DNA of 64,000 bases from Faecalibacter rhinopitheci (GTDB lineage Bacteria; Bacteroidota; Bacteroidia; Flavobacteriales; Weeksellaceae), in NCBI RefSeq assembly GCF_015234135.1, contig NZ_JADGIK010000001.1, positions 372,001 through 436,000 on the forward strand, given 5' to 3'. Below, piece by piece: positions 25,814 to 36,900 of this stretch; position 1 is the first letter of the stretch, and every line of letters begins with the position of its first letter. Below the pieces are notes generated by a model that ran no database searches, was not told the DNA's origin, and saw nothing but the letters and a program-made list of their open reading frames with translations. A program made the position numbers and the translations under genes.

Positions 25814-26983
25814 GTGATTAATGAAACAATATTAACTCCTGAATTTCAGGCGTATTTATCATCTATTGAAAAAGAAGATATTAGAGCAATTGGATTAAAA
25901 AAATCGCCTTTTCCTGAAATAAACTCAGCTGAAATTGCACAGCAACTGAAAGGGTTACAAGTTTCAAAAAATAAATTTCCTACATTTTATAAAACACAAG
26001 GTATATATTTCCCTCCTTCTATTAATTTAGAACAAGCTAGCTCTGAAGCTACTGCAAATTATAAAGCATCATTAATACAAGGGAATAAATTAATTGATTT
26101 AACAGCAGGTTTAGGAATAGACAGTCTTGCATTTAGCAATCAATTTGAGGAAGTAATTCATATCGAACAAAATCAAATTTTAAGTGAAATTGTTGCTCAT
26201 AATGTAAAAATATTAGAGAAAAACATTCATTGTTTCCAAGGAACTTTTGATGAATATTTTGAAAAAAATCCTTCTGAAACTTTTGATACAATTTATTTAG
26301 ATCCAGCGCGTCGTAATGCTTCTGGAAGAAAATTTATATTAGAAGATTTAGAACCTAATATACTAGAGTATCTTCCAACTTTTTTTGAGAAGACAGAACA
26401 AATAATGGTGAAGTTATCTCCTCTTTTAGATCTTTCACTCACTATTAATCAGATTTCGTGCATCAAAGAAATTCATATTGTCGCATTAAAAAATGAAGTT
26501 AAAGATTTTTTAATTATTCTAGATAAATCAATTACAACTTCAAATCCCACAATAGTTTGTGTAAATTTAGAAACAGAGCAATCTTCCTTTACTTATAAGT
26601 TTAATGAGGAGAGTGAATCTTTCCCTGTCCTTGGAGGTCCAAAAAAATATTTATACGAACCTAATAGTGCTATTTTAAAAGCAGGAGGATTTAAAATCAT
26701 ATGTTCTAAATATGATGTATTTAAACTTCATCAAAATACACATCTATACACATCTGATGCATTAATCTCAGACTTCCCTGGTCGTATATTTGAAATTTTA
26801 GAAGTTGTAAAAAATCCGAAAAAAGAAATTAATAAAACAAAGGCAAATTTATTGGTGAAAAATAATCCGGATAATATCGATACAATAAAGAAAAAATTTA
26901 AAATTAATGATGGTGGCGACATAACATTAATTTTTACTCAAAGTATTGATGGAGTTCATATTTTTAAAACCAAAAGAATATAA
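25814..26983 (+). CDS. Class I SAM-dependent methyltransferase with THUMP-like domain
   Basis: A 389-residue cytoplasmic protein with a Rossmann-fold methyltransferase core: LIDLTAGLGIDSLAF is SAM motif I (about 93-107), HIEQNQILSEIV motif II and DTIYLDPARRNASGRK the catalytic-type DPxR segment. The C-terminal ~100 residues match the THUMP-like domain, suggesting an RNA substrate; the exact target is unknown. The start is a GTG, 18 bases after the mutase gene; no in-frame ATG occurs near it. It takes the place usually held by the mutase large subunit. Confidence 0.87.
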   Translation: MINETILTPEFQAYLSSIEKEDIRAIGLKKSPFPEINSAEIAQQLKGLQVSKNKFPTFYKTQGIYFPPSINLEQASSEATANYKASLIQGNKLIDLTAGLGIDSLAFSNQFEEVIHIEQNQILSEIVAHNVKILEKNIHCFQGTFDEYFEKNPSETFDTIYLDPARRNASGRKFILEDLEPNILEYLPTFFEKTEQIMVKLSPLLDLSLTINQISCIKEIHIVALKNEVKDFLIILDKSITTSNPTIVCVNLETEQSSFTYKFNEESESFPVLGGPKKYLYEPNSAILKAGGFKIICSKYDVFKLHQNTHLYTSDALISDFPGRIFEILEVVKNPKKEINKTKANLLVKNNPDNIDTIKKKFKINDGGDITLIFTQSIDGVHIFKTKRI

Positions 26984-27010
26984 AAACGCTTTATAACCTA
27001 AAAACTTTTC

Positions 27011-27018
27011 TATTTTTG
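27011..27018 (+). promoter_or_regulatory. -7 promoter element (TATTTTTG) for the FUSC gene
   Basis: Exact TAnnTTTG match 26 bases before the TTG start at 27044. Confidence 0.55.
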
Positions 27019-27043
27019 TAAGTAATAAAACAATATATCCTAC

Positions 27044-29191
27044 TTGCAATATAAAACTAAAATAGAAAATTTCCTTAATAGTGAAATGTTTTCTGATGGA
27101 TTAAAAACATCATTTTCACTTATCTTACCTCCTATCATCTTCGGATTATTTGATCGAATTGATATTGGTATTACACTCTCATTTGGTGTGGTATTAACCC
27201 ATATTTGTGATATCCCAGGAATCGTTAAAGATCGTAGAAATTTTATGCTGTTAGCAATTTTTCTAACAACCGTTGTATCATTTCTTACTCGCACATATTC
27301 ATACAATTCAACACTTGTATTTATAACTCTACCAATCATTACATTTTCCATGGCTATGCTCACTGTTTACGGACAGCGAACAACTAATCTTGGTATGGCT
27401 GTAATGTTATCGTATGTAATGAGTTTAGCAATTCGTACTACTGAGGTTGACTTTCCTCCACTTACACATTCTTTGTTTGTAATGGCTGGTGGAATTTGGT
27501 ATATGATTTTCAGCCTAATGGTTTCTCAATTCAGACCGTATAAAATGGCTCAACAAGCTTTGGCTGATTGTATGAACCATATCGGGGAATATGTGCGTAT
27601 AAAAAGTAAATTTTATGATTCTGAGATTGATACAGAGAAAATTACTCAGGAACTCTTAGAAGAACAAATACTGATTAATGAGAAACAAGATTTAGTTAGA
27701 GAATTAGTTTATAAAAATAAAAAGTTAATAAAAGATACAACTGTTATCGGAAGATCGTTAGTGTTCATATTTTCTGATTTAAATGATATTTTCGAAAGTT
27801 TTAATGCAACTCATTTTGATTATGTAAAAATGCATGATAAATACGGAAATGACGAAGCGTACAGACAAATTTATCGGATTGGAAATAAAATTTCTCTAGA
27901 ACTAAAATCCATAGCATTTCATATCAATACTTCAAGAAAACCAAAATCAAAGTTCGATTTTGATAAGGAGTTGAATAAACTAAAGGAACAAATCAATTTA
28001 TATAATGATGAAGATAGAGTCTTTATGCAAAACGTATATTTAAACTTAAAGCATATTGTACAAAAAATTAATTTTATTCATCGTTTCTTTTATGAGAAGA
28101 ATATCAAAGAAAAGAAAAAGAATCCATACGATCATTTAGAAAAATTTACAACTAATCGTGATTATAAGCTTAAAAATATAACTGAACATTTAAATCTTAA
28201 ATCTTCTATTTTTAGACACGCTCTTCGTCTAAGTATTGTAATGTTAATGGGATTTTCTTTAACATTTATGCTTCCTAATACATCTCATAGTTATTGGATT
28301 TTAATGACTATTCTGGTAATTATGAAACCCGGTTTTAGTGTGACTAAAAAGAGAAATTATCAGCGTTTATTAGGAACTGTTTTTGGCGGAATAATTGGTT
28401 TATCTGTCGTTTATTTTATAGAAAATAAAGAAATTAAATTTGGGATAATGTTAGTTCTAATGATATTTGCTTATACCTATCTAAGGCATAAATATGTTAT
28501 TGGCACCCTATTTTTAACGGCTTATATCCTAATATCTTTTAGTTTTTTAACTGAATATAATTCTTTCGAAATTATTGGGGAACGATTAGCAGATACTTTT
28601 ATAGGTGGATCTTTAGCTTTTATTTCTAGTTATATTATTTTACCATCATGGGAAAGCAAAAATATCAATACCACTATACAAAAAGCATTAATTGCTAATT
28701 ATAATTTCCTTTTTTATATTTTCTATTATGTGATTTATCGCGATGTAAATATGACAAAGTATAAATTGGCCCGTAAAAATGTATATGTTAACATGGCAAA
28801 TGTAACTTCTATATTTCAGCGTGTAATTTCTGAACCAAAGAAAACTCAAATAAATGCTAAAGAATTAAATAGATTTACGATTTTCAATCACTCATTTGTG
28901 TCTTATTCTATTGGAATTATAGAACTTATGCAACGTAAAAAAAATATAATTGTACGGGTAGAACATATCGATTTAATGGTTAAAATTCTACAACAACTAC
29001 ATACAGTTATATTAATTTTTGGGGAATATGAAAAAACTTTTTCACCTAAAGATTTAATGAAAGAATATCAAATGCCAATTCTTTATCAGGAAAAAGAAGA
29101 TAACCAACCAGATCTAATCATGGAATTGTTAGAATTAGTAGAAGAAATTGTTTTTGATTTAGGAAAAGTATCAAAAAAAATGAATTGGTAG
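27044..29191 (+). CDS. FUSC-family membrane protein (YccS/YhfK type)
   Basis: A 715-residue inner-membrane protein with the two-fold YccS/YhfK-like layout: an N-terminal set of about six membrane helices (about 20-165), a cytoplasmic region rich in charged helices (about 170-380), a second membrane set with the FUSC motif YWILMTILVIMKPGFSVTKKRNYQRLLGTVFGG, and a C-terminal cytoplasmic domain. Such proteins are thought to export aromatic acids or similar compounds; the substrate is not known. The start is TTG at 27044 (LQYKTKIENF); the first ATG would be at 27086 and would shorten the N-terminus. The -7 element favours the TTG. Confidence 0.9.
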   Translation: MQYKTKIENFLNSEMFSDGLKTSFSLILPPIIFGLFDRIDIGITLSFGVVLTHICDIPGIVKDRRNFMLLAIFLTTVVSFLTRTYSYNSTLVFITLPIITFSMAMLTVYGQRTTNLGMAVMLSYVMSLAIRTTEVDFPPLTHSLFVMAGGIWYMIFSLMVSQFRPYKMAQQALADCMNHIGEYVRIKSKFYDSEIDTEKITQELLEEQILINEKQDLVRELVYKNKKLIKDTTVIGRSLVFIFSDLNDIFESFNATHFDYVKMHDKYGNDEAYRQIYRIGNKISLELKSIAFHINTSRKPKSKFDFDKELNKLKEQINLYNDEDRVFMQNVYLNLKHIVQKINFIHRFFYEKNIKEKKKNPYDHLEKFTTNRDYKLKNITEHLNLKSSIFRHALRLSIVMLMGFSLTFMLPNTSHSYWILMTILVIMKPGFSVTKKRNYQRLLGTVFGGIIGLSVVYFIENKEIKFGIMLVLMIFAYTYLRHKYVIGTLFLTAYILISFSFLTEYNSFEIIGERLADTFIGGSLAFISSYIILPSWESKNINTTIQKALIANYNFLFYIFYYVIYRDVNMTKYKLARKNVYVNMANVTSIFQRVISEPKKTQINAKELNRFTIFNHSFVSYSIGIIELMQRKKNIIVRVEHIDLMVKILQQLHTVILIFGEYEKTFSPKDLMKEYQMPILYQEKEDNQPDLIMELLELVEEIVFDLGKVSKKMNW

Positions 29192-29229
29192 AAATTTTGA
29201 ACTAAATTTAAGATTATCAATTTAACACT

Positions 29230-31029
29230 ATGACTTTAGTTCAACTCTTTAAAAACTTAAAACCCTACGTTAAGCCATACCGTCTGCTTGTTGTAGGAAC
29301 TTTAACTTTAACACTTATTGGTTCTTTTGCAGCCCAAGTAAATGCGCTAGTATTACAATATACAGTCGATTCGATAAACAGACTAGTAGAAGCAGGTGAA
29401 GGACTAGAAGCAGGATTGCAAATCTTAACAGTTATTAGTATAATACTGCTAACGAAAGAAGTTTTGAACTTATTTATCACTTTTGGTCAAAAATATTTTG
29501 GAGAAAAATTAAGAATATACATTTCTCGAGATTTATCTCAAGCTATTATTGAAAGGATTTTAACCTATCGGATGGCCTTTTATACTAATAATGATAATCA
29601 GTCCGGTAAATTGCAAACTCGTATAGATCGTGGTGTAGAAAGTTTAACACGACTTGTACAAAATTTCTTTATTGATATTTTACCATTATTTGCTAATTCT
29701 ATTATTGCCTTATTTTTTATGTTTAATGCCAACTTTTACGTTGGTTTAGTAGGTGTATGTATTATCCCAATTTATTTTTGGATTACTCAACGACAAGCAA
29801 AAAAACTGGGAGGATGGCGCCGTAATTTAAGGAATTTTAGAGAACTTAAATCTCAAGGAATTTTAGGAATTATAGATTCGATAACAGTAATAAAATCTTA
29901 TAACAGAGAAAGTATTGAAGCTAAAAAACAACTTGATTTACAGCATCAATTAACAGAAAATCAACTTCAAACTCGTAAAACTAGTTTTTATTACGATGGA
30001 ATTAAAACTTTTATAGAGCAAATTGGTGTCGTTTTAATAATCATTTTAACAGCATATTTTGTATTAGATGGTATTATGACAATTGGTGCCATTATGTTTC
30101 ACATTTTACTATTTAATAATGTTTCTGCTCCAATTCGTCAGTTGCACCGTATTTATGATGAAATGAACGATGCCATGATATATTCAGAAAGTTTTTTCGC
30201 AATAGTAAATGCAGAAGACGAAACAGAATCTTCAGGCAATTATATACCTACAGAATTAAAGGGAGAATTTATTATTAAAGATTTGGATTTCTCTTATCCT
30301 AATGGATTTTTAGCCTTGAAAAATATAAATATGAAAATTCAACCTAATAAGATTACTGCTCTTGTAGGTTTATCTGGGGCGGGAAAAAGTACCGTAATTA
30401 ATTTACTTGATAAATTTTATAAGCCTAATTCCGGTAAAATCACATTAGATGGAGTAAATTTAGAAGAATATGATACACAATACCTACGCGATAATGTAGG
30501 ATTGGTTCTACAGAAAAATCACATATTTAACGGAAGTATTGAAGATAATATACGTTATGGGAGTATAAATGCAACCAAAGAGGAAATAATTGATGCGGCA
30601 AAGAGAGCTTATATTCATGATCAGATTATGCTTTTACCAGATAATTATGATTCTAATGCATTGCTACTATCCGGAGGCCAGCAACAGCGTATTGCGATTG
30701 CTAGAGTTTTTATTAAAAATCCTCCAATTATATTCCTAGATGAACCTACAGCAAGCCTAGATGCAATTGCTACTGAACAAATTAAAAATAGTTTAGATTC
30801 TATTAAAAAAGATAGAACCGTGATTATTATATCTCATAGTATTTCGCAAATTATAGATGCTGATTATACTTATGTTATGAAAGAAGGAGAAGTAGTAGAA
30901 CATGGCGTGCATGAGGATGTATATCATCAAAATGGTACTTATAAAGAAATTTTTGATGCAATGGCTAAAAGTCTTAACATTGATAAAATTGCAAAAACAT
31001 TAGATGAAGATGATGAAGAAAATTTTTAA
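29230..31029 (+). CDS. ABC exporter half-transporter (permease-ATPase fusion)
   Basis: A 599-residue ABC transporter with an N-terminal type I exporter membrane domain (about residues 15-310, six helices) fused to an ATPase: Walker A GLSGAGKST (380-388), Q-loop LQKNH, signature LLSGGQQQR (479-487), Walker B IIFLDEP (500-506) and the switch His in IISHS. It should work as a homodimer in the inner membrane. Substrate (lipid, peptide or drug) cannot be read from the sequence. The gene begins 38 bases after the FUSC gene and may be co-transcribed; it ends with an acidic tail. Confidence 0.95.
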   Translation: MTLVQLFKNLKPYVKPYRLLVVGTLTLTLIGSFAAQVNALVLQYTVDSINRLVEAGEGLEAGLQILTVISIILLTKEVLNLFITFGQKYFGEKLRIYISRDLSQAIIERILTYRMAFYTNNDNQSGKLQTRIDRGVESLTRLVQNFFIDILPLFANSIIALFFMFNANFYVGLVGVCIIPIYFWITQRQAKKLGGWRRNLRNFRELKSQGILGIIDSITVIKSYNRESIEAKKQLDLQHQLTENQLQTRKTSFYYDGIKTFIEQIGVVLIIILTAYFVLDGIMTIGAIMFHILLFNNVSAPIRQLHRIYDEMNDAMIYSESFFAIVNAEDETESSGNYIPTELKGEFIIKDLDFSYPNGFLALKNINMKIQPNKITALVGLSGAGKSTVINLLDKFYKPNSGKITLDGVNLEEYDTQYLRDNVGLVLQKNHIFNGSIEDNIRYGSINATKEEIIDAAKRAYIHDQIMLLPDNYDSNALLLSGGQQQRIAIARVFIKNPPIIFLDEPTASLDAIATEQIKNSLDSIKKDRTVIIISHSISQIIDADYTYVMKEGEVVEHGVHEDVYHQNGTYKEIFDAMAKSLNIDKIAKTLDEDDEENF

Positions 31030-31085
31030 AAAATATATTATGTAATTTATTTATTTGCCTTATATTTATTGTATATCAATATTTT

Positions 31086-31745
31086 ATGAAAATCTGTATA
31101 TTTCTAATATTATCTATTTCTCTTTTTTCAAGTTGTAATAAATCTAAAGAAATTAGCTTAGAAGATATTCCAACAGAAGAAATATTATACAAACATGCAT
31201 TAGATGTGCCTGTTGGTAATTTAGGAGTAATTATAATCACTGATAGTTTAGGCGAATTTAATAATTCAACAGAAGATTTTAAAATTAAAGAAGAAACTTC
31301 TTTACGCCCAATTTTAAATAAATTAGATGCTAGTATAAAATTGGATAGTCTTATCAAAAACAAAACAGCTCATTATTTAACTCAGCATAATAAAAAATTT
31401 GAAATAGTAAATTTTAATAACAAAGATATATTTCAAAAACTATTAAATGGTAAAACTGATCAGATCGATTTTTCTGAACTTAGTTTTAATGATAAATATG
31501 ATGATATACTTTTTGTAGCCTTACGTTCTGGTATTAAATATGATGACTTTAAAAATTTAGAAGGGAAAACTAATATTTATTTAACCTTATTTGATAAAAA
31601 AACTAAAAAGATTAAGTACAATGAAATCATAACTGGTTCTAAAAATTTAGAACTATTAGATTTCAAATCACAAGAAGATTATATAAAAAATCTATTATTG
31701 GAATCTATTCAAAATACACTTGAAATTATTCAAAAAAATAAGTAA
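31086..31745 (+). CDS. Hypothetical lipoprotein, 219 residues
   Basis: Function not recognised. The N-terminus MKICIFLILSISLFSSC is a lipoprotein signal peptide with lipobox FSSC, so the protein is anchored to a membrane of the envelope. The mature part is rich in Lys, Asp, Asn and Ile, and contains VPVGNLGVIIITDSLGEF and DILFVALRSGIKYDDF, which read as alternating strands and helices. The beginning (a VGNLGVIITDS segment, then LIKNKTAHYLTQ) loosely resembles TPM-type envelope proteins, but the similarity is too weak to name it. It follows the ABC exporter by 56 bases and is closed by a terminator. Confidence 0.78.
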   Translation: MKICIFLILSISLFSSCNKSKEISLEDIPTEEILYKHALDVPVGNLGVIIITDSLGEFNNSTEDFKIKEETSLRPILNKLDASIKLDSLIKNKTAHYLTQHNKKFEIVNFNNKDIFQKLLNGKTDQIDFSELSFNDKYDDILFVALRSGIKYDDFKNLEGKTNIYLTLFDKKTKKIKYNEIITGSKNLELLDFKSQEDYIKNLLLESIQNTLEIIQKNK

Positions 31746-31789
31746 ATCATTGAACTATGCGTTAACCCTCGGGTTGAATTTCTGGAAGT

Positions 31790-31820
31790 CCTGAAACTTT
31801 AATAAGTTTCAGGATTTTTT
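31790..31820 (+). terminator. Intrinsic terminator
   Basis: CCTGAAACTT-TAAT-AAGTTTCAGG followed by ATTTTTTT, 45 bases after the lipoprotein gene. Confidence 0.85.
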
Positions 31821-31892
31821 TAGAAAAAAAGATAAAAAACTATAAGATAAATTTATATAACGTAAATGCTAACTTAAGTATTTCCTTTAGCT

Positions 31893-31900
31893 TATCTTTG
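31893..31900 (+). promoter_or_regulatory. -7 promoter element (TATCTTTG) for the ABC-F gene
   Basis: Exact TAnnTTTG match about 97 bases before the ATG at 31998, giving a rather long untranslated leader. Confidence 0.5.
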
Positions 31901-31997
31901 ACCATTCTAACATTTATAGGAATAAAACACCAAATAAAATCTTGATTTATTTTGGATAACGTTTTATATTCTAAAAATTATAAATAAGTATATACCA

Positions 31998-33896
31998 ATG
32001 AATTTTCTTACAGTTGAAAATCTAACAAAATCATACGGAATTCGAACATTATTTCATGATGTAAATTTCCACGTAAACGAAGGTGACCAAATTGCTTTTG
32101 TAGCCAAAAATGGAAGTGGAAAATCTACATTACTAAAAATTTTATCAGGCTTAGAAACGCCAGATTCTGGAGACGTTCGTCCAGGAAAAGGAGTTAAAAT
32201 TTTGATGCTAGATCAAAGTGATGAGTTCGAAGAAAACTTAAAAGCTGAAGAATATATCTTTAATCATTCAAACGAAGTTTTAGATGTGGTTCGCCAATAT
32301 GATCATATGATCGAAAATGACCCTTCTAATCCTGAGTTAATGGATATTATGGGAAAAATGGATATGCTAGACGCATGGAGAGTTGAACCAGTAATTAAAG
32401 AAATTTTATCAAAGTTAAAGATTGATTTTTTAGATCAAAAAATTGGAAAATTATCAGGCGGCCAAAGAAAACGTATTTCTTTAGCAAAATTTTTAATTGA
32501 CTTAAGTTTTGAACAAGGTTATGTGCTTCTTATTCTAGATGAACCTACCAACCATTTGGATATTGAAATGGTAGAATGGTTAGAATACTTCTTAAACAAA
32601 GAAAATAAAACATTGATACTTGTTACCCACGACCGTTATTTCTTAGATGCTATTTGTACTAAGATTTTGGAAATGGAAGACAAAACATTATACGTACACT
32701 CTGGAAATTACGAAACTTATATAACAAACAAAGCTTTACGAATTGACAATCAAAATGCAAGTATAGACAAAGCGAAAAACTTGTACCGTAAAGAAATAGA
32801 ATGGATGCGCAGACAACCAAAAGCGCGTACAACAAAATCTAAATCAAGAATCGATTCTTTTTATGATACTGAAAAGGCTGCAAAACACAAAATTGTTGAT
32901 CAAAAGGTAAAATTAGAAATGGTTATGACTCGTTTAGGTCAAAAAATCATTGAAATGGAACATGTTTCTAAAGCTTTTGGCCAGAAAAAAATCTTAGACG
33001 ATTTTTCATATGTTTTTGCGCGTGGTGCTAAAATTGGTTTAGTTGGAAAGAATGGAGTTGGAAAAACTACTTTCTTAAAAATGCTGGAAGGAGCTGAATC
33101 ATCTGATTCTGGTATAATTGATAGAGGTGAAACTTTAAACATAGGACATTTTAAACAAGATGGAATTAACTTTAAGGAAGATGAACGTGTAATTGAGTTT
33201 GTGAAAGATATTGCAGACTTTTTCCCTCTTTCTAATGGAAAAGAAATGAGAGCCGAGCAATTCTTAGAAATGTTCTTATTTTCTCCAGAACAACAGCATA
33301 CTCAAATTTCAAGATTAAGTGGAGGTGAGAAAAAACGTTTACAATTATTATCTATCTTATATCGTAATCCTAATTTCTTGATTTTAGATGAGCCTACAAA
33401 CGATTTAGACTTACCAACTTTAACAGTGTTAGAAAGCTTTTTAGAGGATTACCAAGGATGTCTTTTGGTCGTATCACATGACCGTTATTTTATGGATAAA
33501 GTTGTTGATGAGTTAATGATCTTTGAAGGTGAAGGTAAAGTTTCTCGTTATATGGGAACATATACAGAATATCATATCGAAGAAAAAGAGAAGCCAAAAG
33601 TAGAGCAGGAAAACATTAAAATTGAAAAGGTTGATATCGTAAAAGAGGAAGTAAAACCTATCGTAAAACATGTAGAAACTAAATCTCGAAAGTTATCTTA
33701 TAAAGAGCAGAGAGAGCTAGAACAAATCAATAAAGAGTTACCCGTTTTAGAGGTTAAAAAGGCTGAATTAACGAGCCTATTATCCGACCCTAATTTGCCT
33801 TATGATAAGATTGCTATTATAGGAGATGATTTACAAAAAGTGGTCGATTTAATAGAAGAGTATGAATTTCGTTGGTTAGAACTTTCAGAAGAATAA
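31998..33896 (+). CDS. uup: ABC-F family ATPase (Uup-like)
   Basis: A 632-residue soluble protein with two tandem ATPase domains and no membrane segments, the ABC-F family of ribosome-associated factors. First domain: Walker A AKNGSGKST (36-44, with Ala in the usual Gly position), signature LSGGQRKR and Walker B LLILDEPTNHLD. Second: GLVGKNGVGKTT, LSGGEKKR and FLILDEPTNDLD. Linker residues KARTTKSKSRI lie between them. The C-terminal ~80 residues form a charged coiled coil (about 555-630), as in Uup, which binds DNA or ribosomes in E. coli. Ends in a bidirectional terminator. Confidence 0.93.
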   Translation: MNFLTVENLTKSYGIRTLFHDVNFHVNEGDQIAFVAKNGSGKSTLLKILSGLETPDSGDVRPGKGVKILMLDQSDEFEENLKAEEYIFNHSNEVLDVVRQYDHMIENDPSNPELMDIMGKMDMLDAWRVEPVIKEILSKLKIDFLDQKIGKLSGGQRKRISLAKFLIDLSFEQGYVLLILDEPTNHLDIEMVEWLEYFLNKENKTLILVTHDRYFLDAICTKILEMEDKTLYVHSGNYETYITNKALRIDNQNASIDKAKNLYRKEIEWMRRQPKARTTKSKSRIDSFYDTEKAAKHKIVDQKVKLEMVMTRLGQKIIEMEHVSKAFGQKKILDDFSYVFARGAKIGLVGKNGVGKTTFLKMLEGAESSDSGIIDRGETLNIGHFKQDGINFKEDERVIEFVKDIADFFPLSNGKEMRAEQFLEMFLFSPEQQHTQISRLSGGEKKRLQLLSILYRNPNFLILDEPTNDLDLPTLTVLESFLEDYQGCLLVVSHDRYFMDKVVDELMIFEGEGKVSRYMGTYTEYHIEEKEKPKVEQENIKIEKVDIVKEEVKPIVKHVETKSRKLSYKEQRELEQINKELPVLEVKKAELTSLLSDPNLPYDKIAIIGDDLQKVVDLIEEYEFRWLELSEE

Positions 33897-33910
33897 ATTA
33901 TTTATATAAA

Positions 33911-33939
33911 AAAACCTCATCGATATAAGATGAGGTTTT
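33911..33939. terminator. Bidirectional intrinsic terminator
   Basis: AAAACCTCATC-GATATAA-GATGAGGTTTT, between the convergent ABC-F and phosphoesterase genes. Confidence 0.85.
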
Positions 33940-33957
33940 CTTTTTTATTAATATTAC

Positions 33958-36900
33958 TTAAAATCCAAAATTCAATCCCACAACTATACGTCCAGGATCT
34001 GAACTCTTAAAGTATGAAACTGTTGCTGTAATTAATTGTGCTCCATTTAGCCAAATTCCTCCTCCATATGATGAATGCCATTTGTCTGATTCTTCACCTT
34101 TCAACCATGTTCTACCATAATCAAAACCTGTAAATACGCCTAAACGCATAGGAATTCCAGCTTTTATTCTTAATAAATCTAATCTTAAATCAGTAGTTTG
34201 TAAAAAGACTTTATCTCCAACAAATCTACCAGGACGAAGACCTCTTAAATCTTGATCTCCTCCTAGAATTGCACCTTGATAAAATTCATATCCATTCCCA
34301 AAAATACCTTTCCCTTTAACCATGGAAGCTGCTGTTAATTTTCCATTTGCTGAAATTTTATGTGTAAAGCCTAAGTTTAATTCAGTGTATACAAAGTTAT
34401 TCTCAATTCGCTCATTATTCGTTACCCATTTTGCAATTCCTGAAAAAGTCATCCCTAATGTTGGCAAAGATTCATTATCATAATTGCGATAAAGGTATTT
34501 TGCTCCTGCTTCTGTAAAATTTTGCCCTCTGAAAACTTCGGAATTTACGTCTGATGATTGAGTTACAATACGATCTATATTCTCCTCTACACGGATATAA
34601 TTATAATTTGCAAAGAAATCTAATCGACCATTATTTCTAAATATCTTGTAAACGGAAGGTCCTACAGAATAACTTTCTTGACGAACACGATTATAATCCA
34701 TTCCTAATTCTTTTTGACGATTCTCAGTTTCGTTACCTAAACCAAAAAAATTTGTACTAAAAGTAGGTGATGTATATCGTCCATTAATATCTAAATTCCA
34801 TTTACCAATCGCCTTAAGAAAAGACCCTTTGTATTTTGCTTCAAAACCTTTTGTCGCAAAATAATAATTTAAATTTACTGTATGACGTGATGAAAATGGC
34901 TTACGATCAAAACCATTAAAGGTATAAGTTGGTGACAATCCTACCATTATTCCATCATCAGGATTATATCCCGCATTAGGTAACATTGTAAATACATTGT
35001 ATTTTGGCTGTGTATAATCATATGTATTTATTTCGTAATCGTTTACTAATTTAGTTTGTGTTAAAAAGGCTGAATTTTCTGTAGAATTACCATTTTTATA
35101 ATCATAAACTTTTATCTTTTTAGAACGTCTTACTTCATAGATATCATCATCTATTCCTCCAATCATTCGAATTAAAATAGGTTGACTCGCTTTTCCTTCT
35201 ACCACAAATTTATCCATATCATTTAACCCAAATAACCTAATTTCTTTCGTCTCTTTACGGTTAAACTCTTTATCAAAAATAAGCTCACGATCGTCACCTG
35301 AATATATTTTAACTTGCGTTTTACCTTTTGGCAAACGTGTTATGAAAAATTCATCTTTTTGATCTGTACCTTTTAAGATAACTACTTTTGAAAGTACTTT
35401 ATGATATTCTTCTGCAAAATCTTTTAGCTGAGTTTTTCGGGCTAAAATGGTTTGTATAATTGTTTCATCGTAATTATCTTTAGATTCTTCAGGTAAAATT
35501 TTAAAAGACTCACGAATAATTTCTTCTGATAAATTATCTTGAATATATTTAGCTTGTTTTTCCCAACCTTCCAATTCAGAAGCTTCTAAAATTGCTAAAT
35601 CTAATGGATAAGGCTCTCGGTTAAACCATTTTGCATTTTTCAATTTTGGACGATAATCTTGCATATGTCTTAGCGGTGGAATTCCCATAATCACTTTGAA
35701 AAATGCTCCATCATAATGAGGAAATACTTGATCTCGATCTCGTGGAATTGGTTTATAAATTGTTTTATCACCCTCTTTAAATTCTGCCCATCGCCATTGA
35801 TCACTATGTCTATCCCAATCTCCAACTAACATATCGAATAAACGAACACGCATATAAATATCTTTATCTACAAATGTATTTTTATCCTTTTGGATGTTTG
35901 CTAACATCTCTTCCGTACTAACAATATCATTTGGAGATCCAAATCTTTCTACATCTTGATGTGCAGCTGTGGGACGTTCTTCAATAATATATAACTCATC
36001 ACCAAAGTTTTCGTTATATTCTTTTAGAGCAGTTTGTTTAGGAATATATACCAATTTTGGTTGACTGTGGAAAATGCCTAATGCCTTCTGCATAGAAGGA
36101 ATTACTAAAGGATAAAAGGGATGATTAGTTGTATAAAAATCCAATAAAAATTTTTCTGTCAGAGTATTTTCAAATTCTTCTACTACATAATCATTTTTAA
36201 AAGCTACAGATTGTATAAATCTTGTCGCACTTTTCTTTACAGCACGCATATTATATTCGCGCTCCTGATTATCTACCAAACGTAAAGAATTTGTTTGGTG
36301 TCCTCCTCCCATTCTTATAGGAGTTAACCCTCCATATAAATTATTTAAGTCTGCAGAGGATACTGATATATCTCTACCATACATTTTACGATAATGTCTT
36401 CCAAAGAAAAATTTATATACATCTGATTTTTTTGTAGCTTCCGGATCATAAACTGTGGTTTTTACAATACCTTCATTAGGATTTAAATAACCTGGGTCTT
36501 TATATTCTTTCTTTTCTGGAGTAACTTCTTTTGCCATCAATAATTCCGAAGAATTACCATTATATCCATAAAACCTAATTTCTGAAGCTCCATTACTAAA
36601 CACGTCTAAAACTGCATAACCTTTACGGCCATACGAAAAATCATTCTTACCTGATTTTTTAGCCGCTTGAGTTTTAGAAGCAGATCCACTTATAATTTGT
36701 TTTAAATTATTTTGTTGTACGTATTGTAAATTATGATCGTGTCCCGAAACAACTACTACGTTATTACGATCTTGTAATAACGTTGAAATTCGCGAAGAAA
36801 AATTTCGGTAAGTTGTATTCTGTAAATCTTGAGGACTTAACCCCGATGTAGCTCGTACTAAATTTAAAAGTGTACCAATAACAGGTAAAGGAAAATGATT

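Noticed and set aside
27040-27363. 107-residue minus-strand frame
   Set aside because: Antisense to the start of the FUSC gene, no motif and no promoter.
31763-31774. Small AACCC/GGGTT hairpin before the terminator of the lipoprotein gene
   Set aside because: Only five base pairs with a two-base loop; no tRNA or known RNA shape around it.
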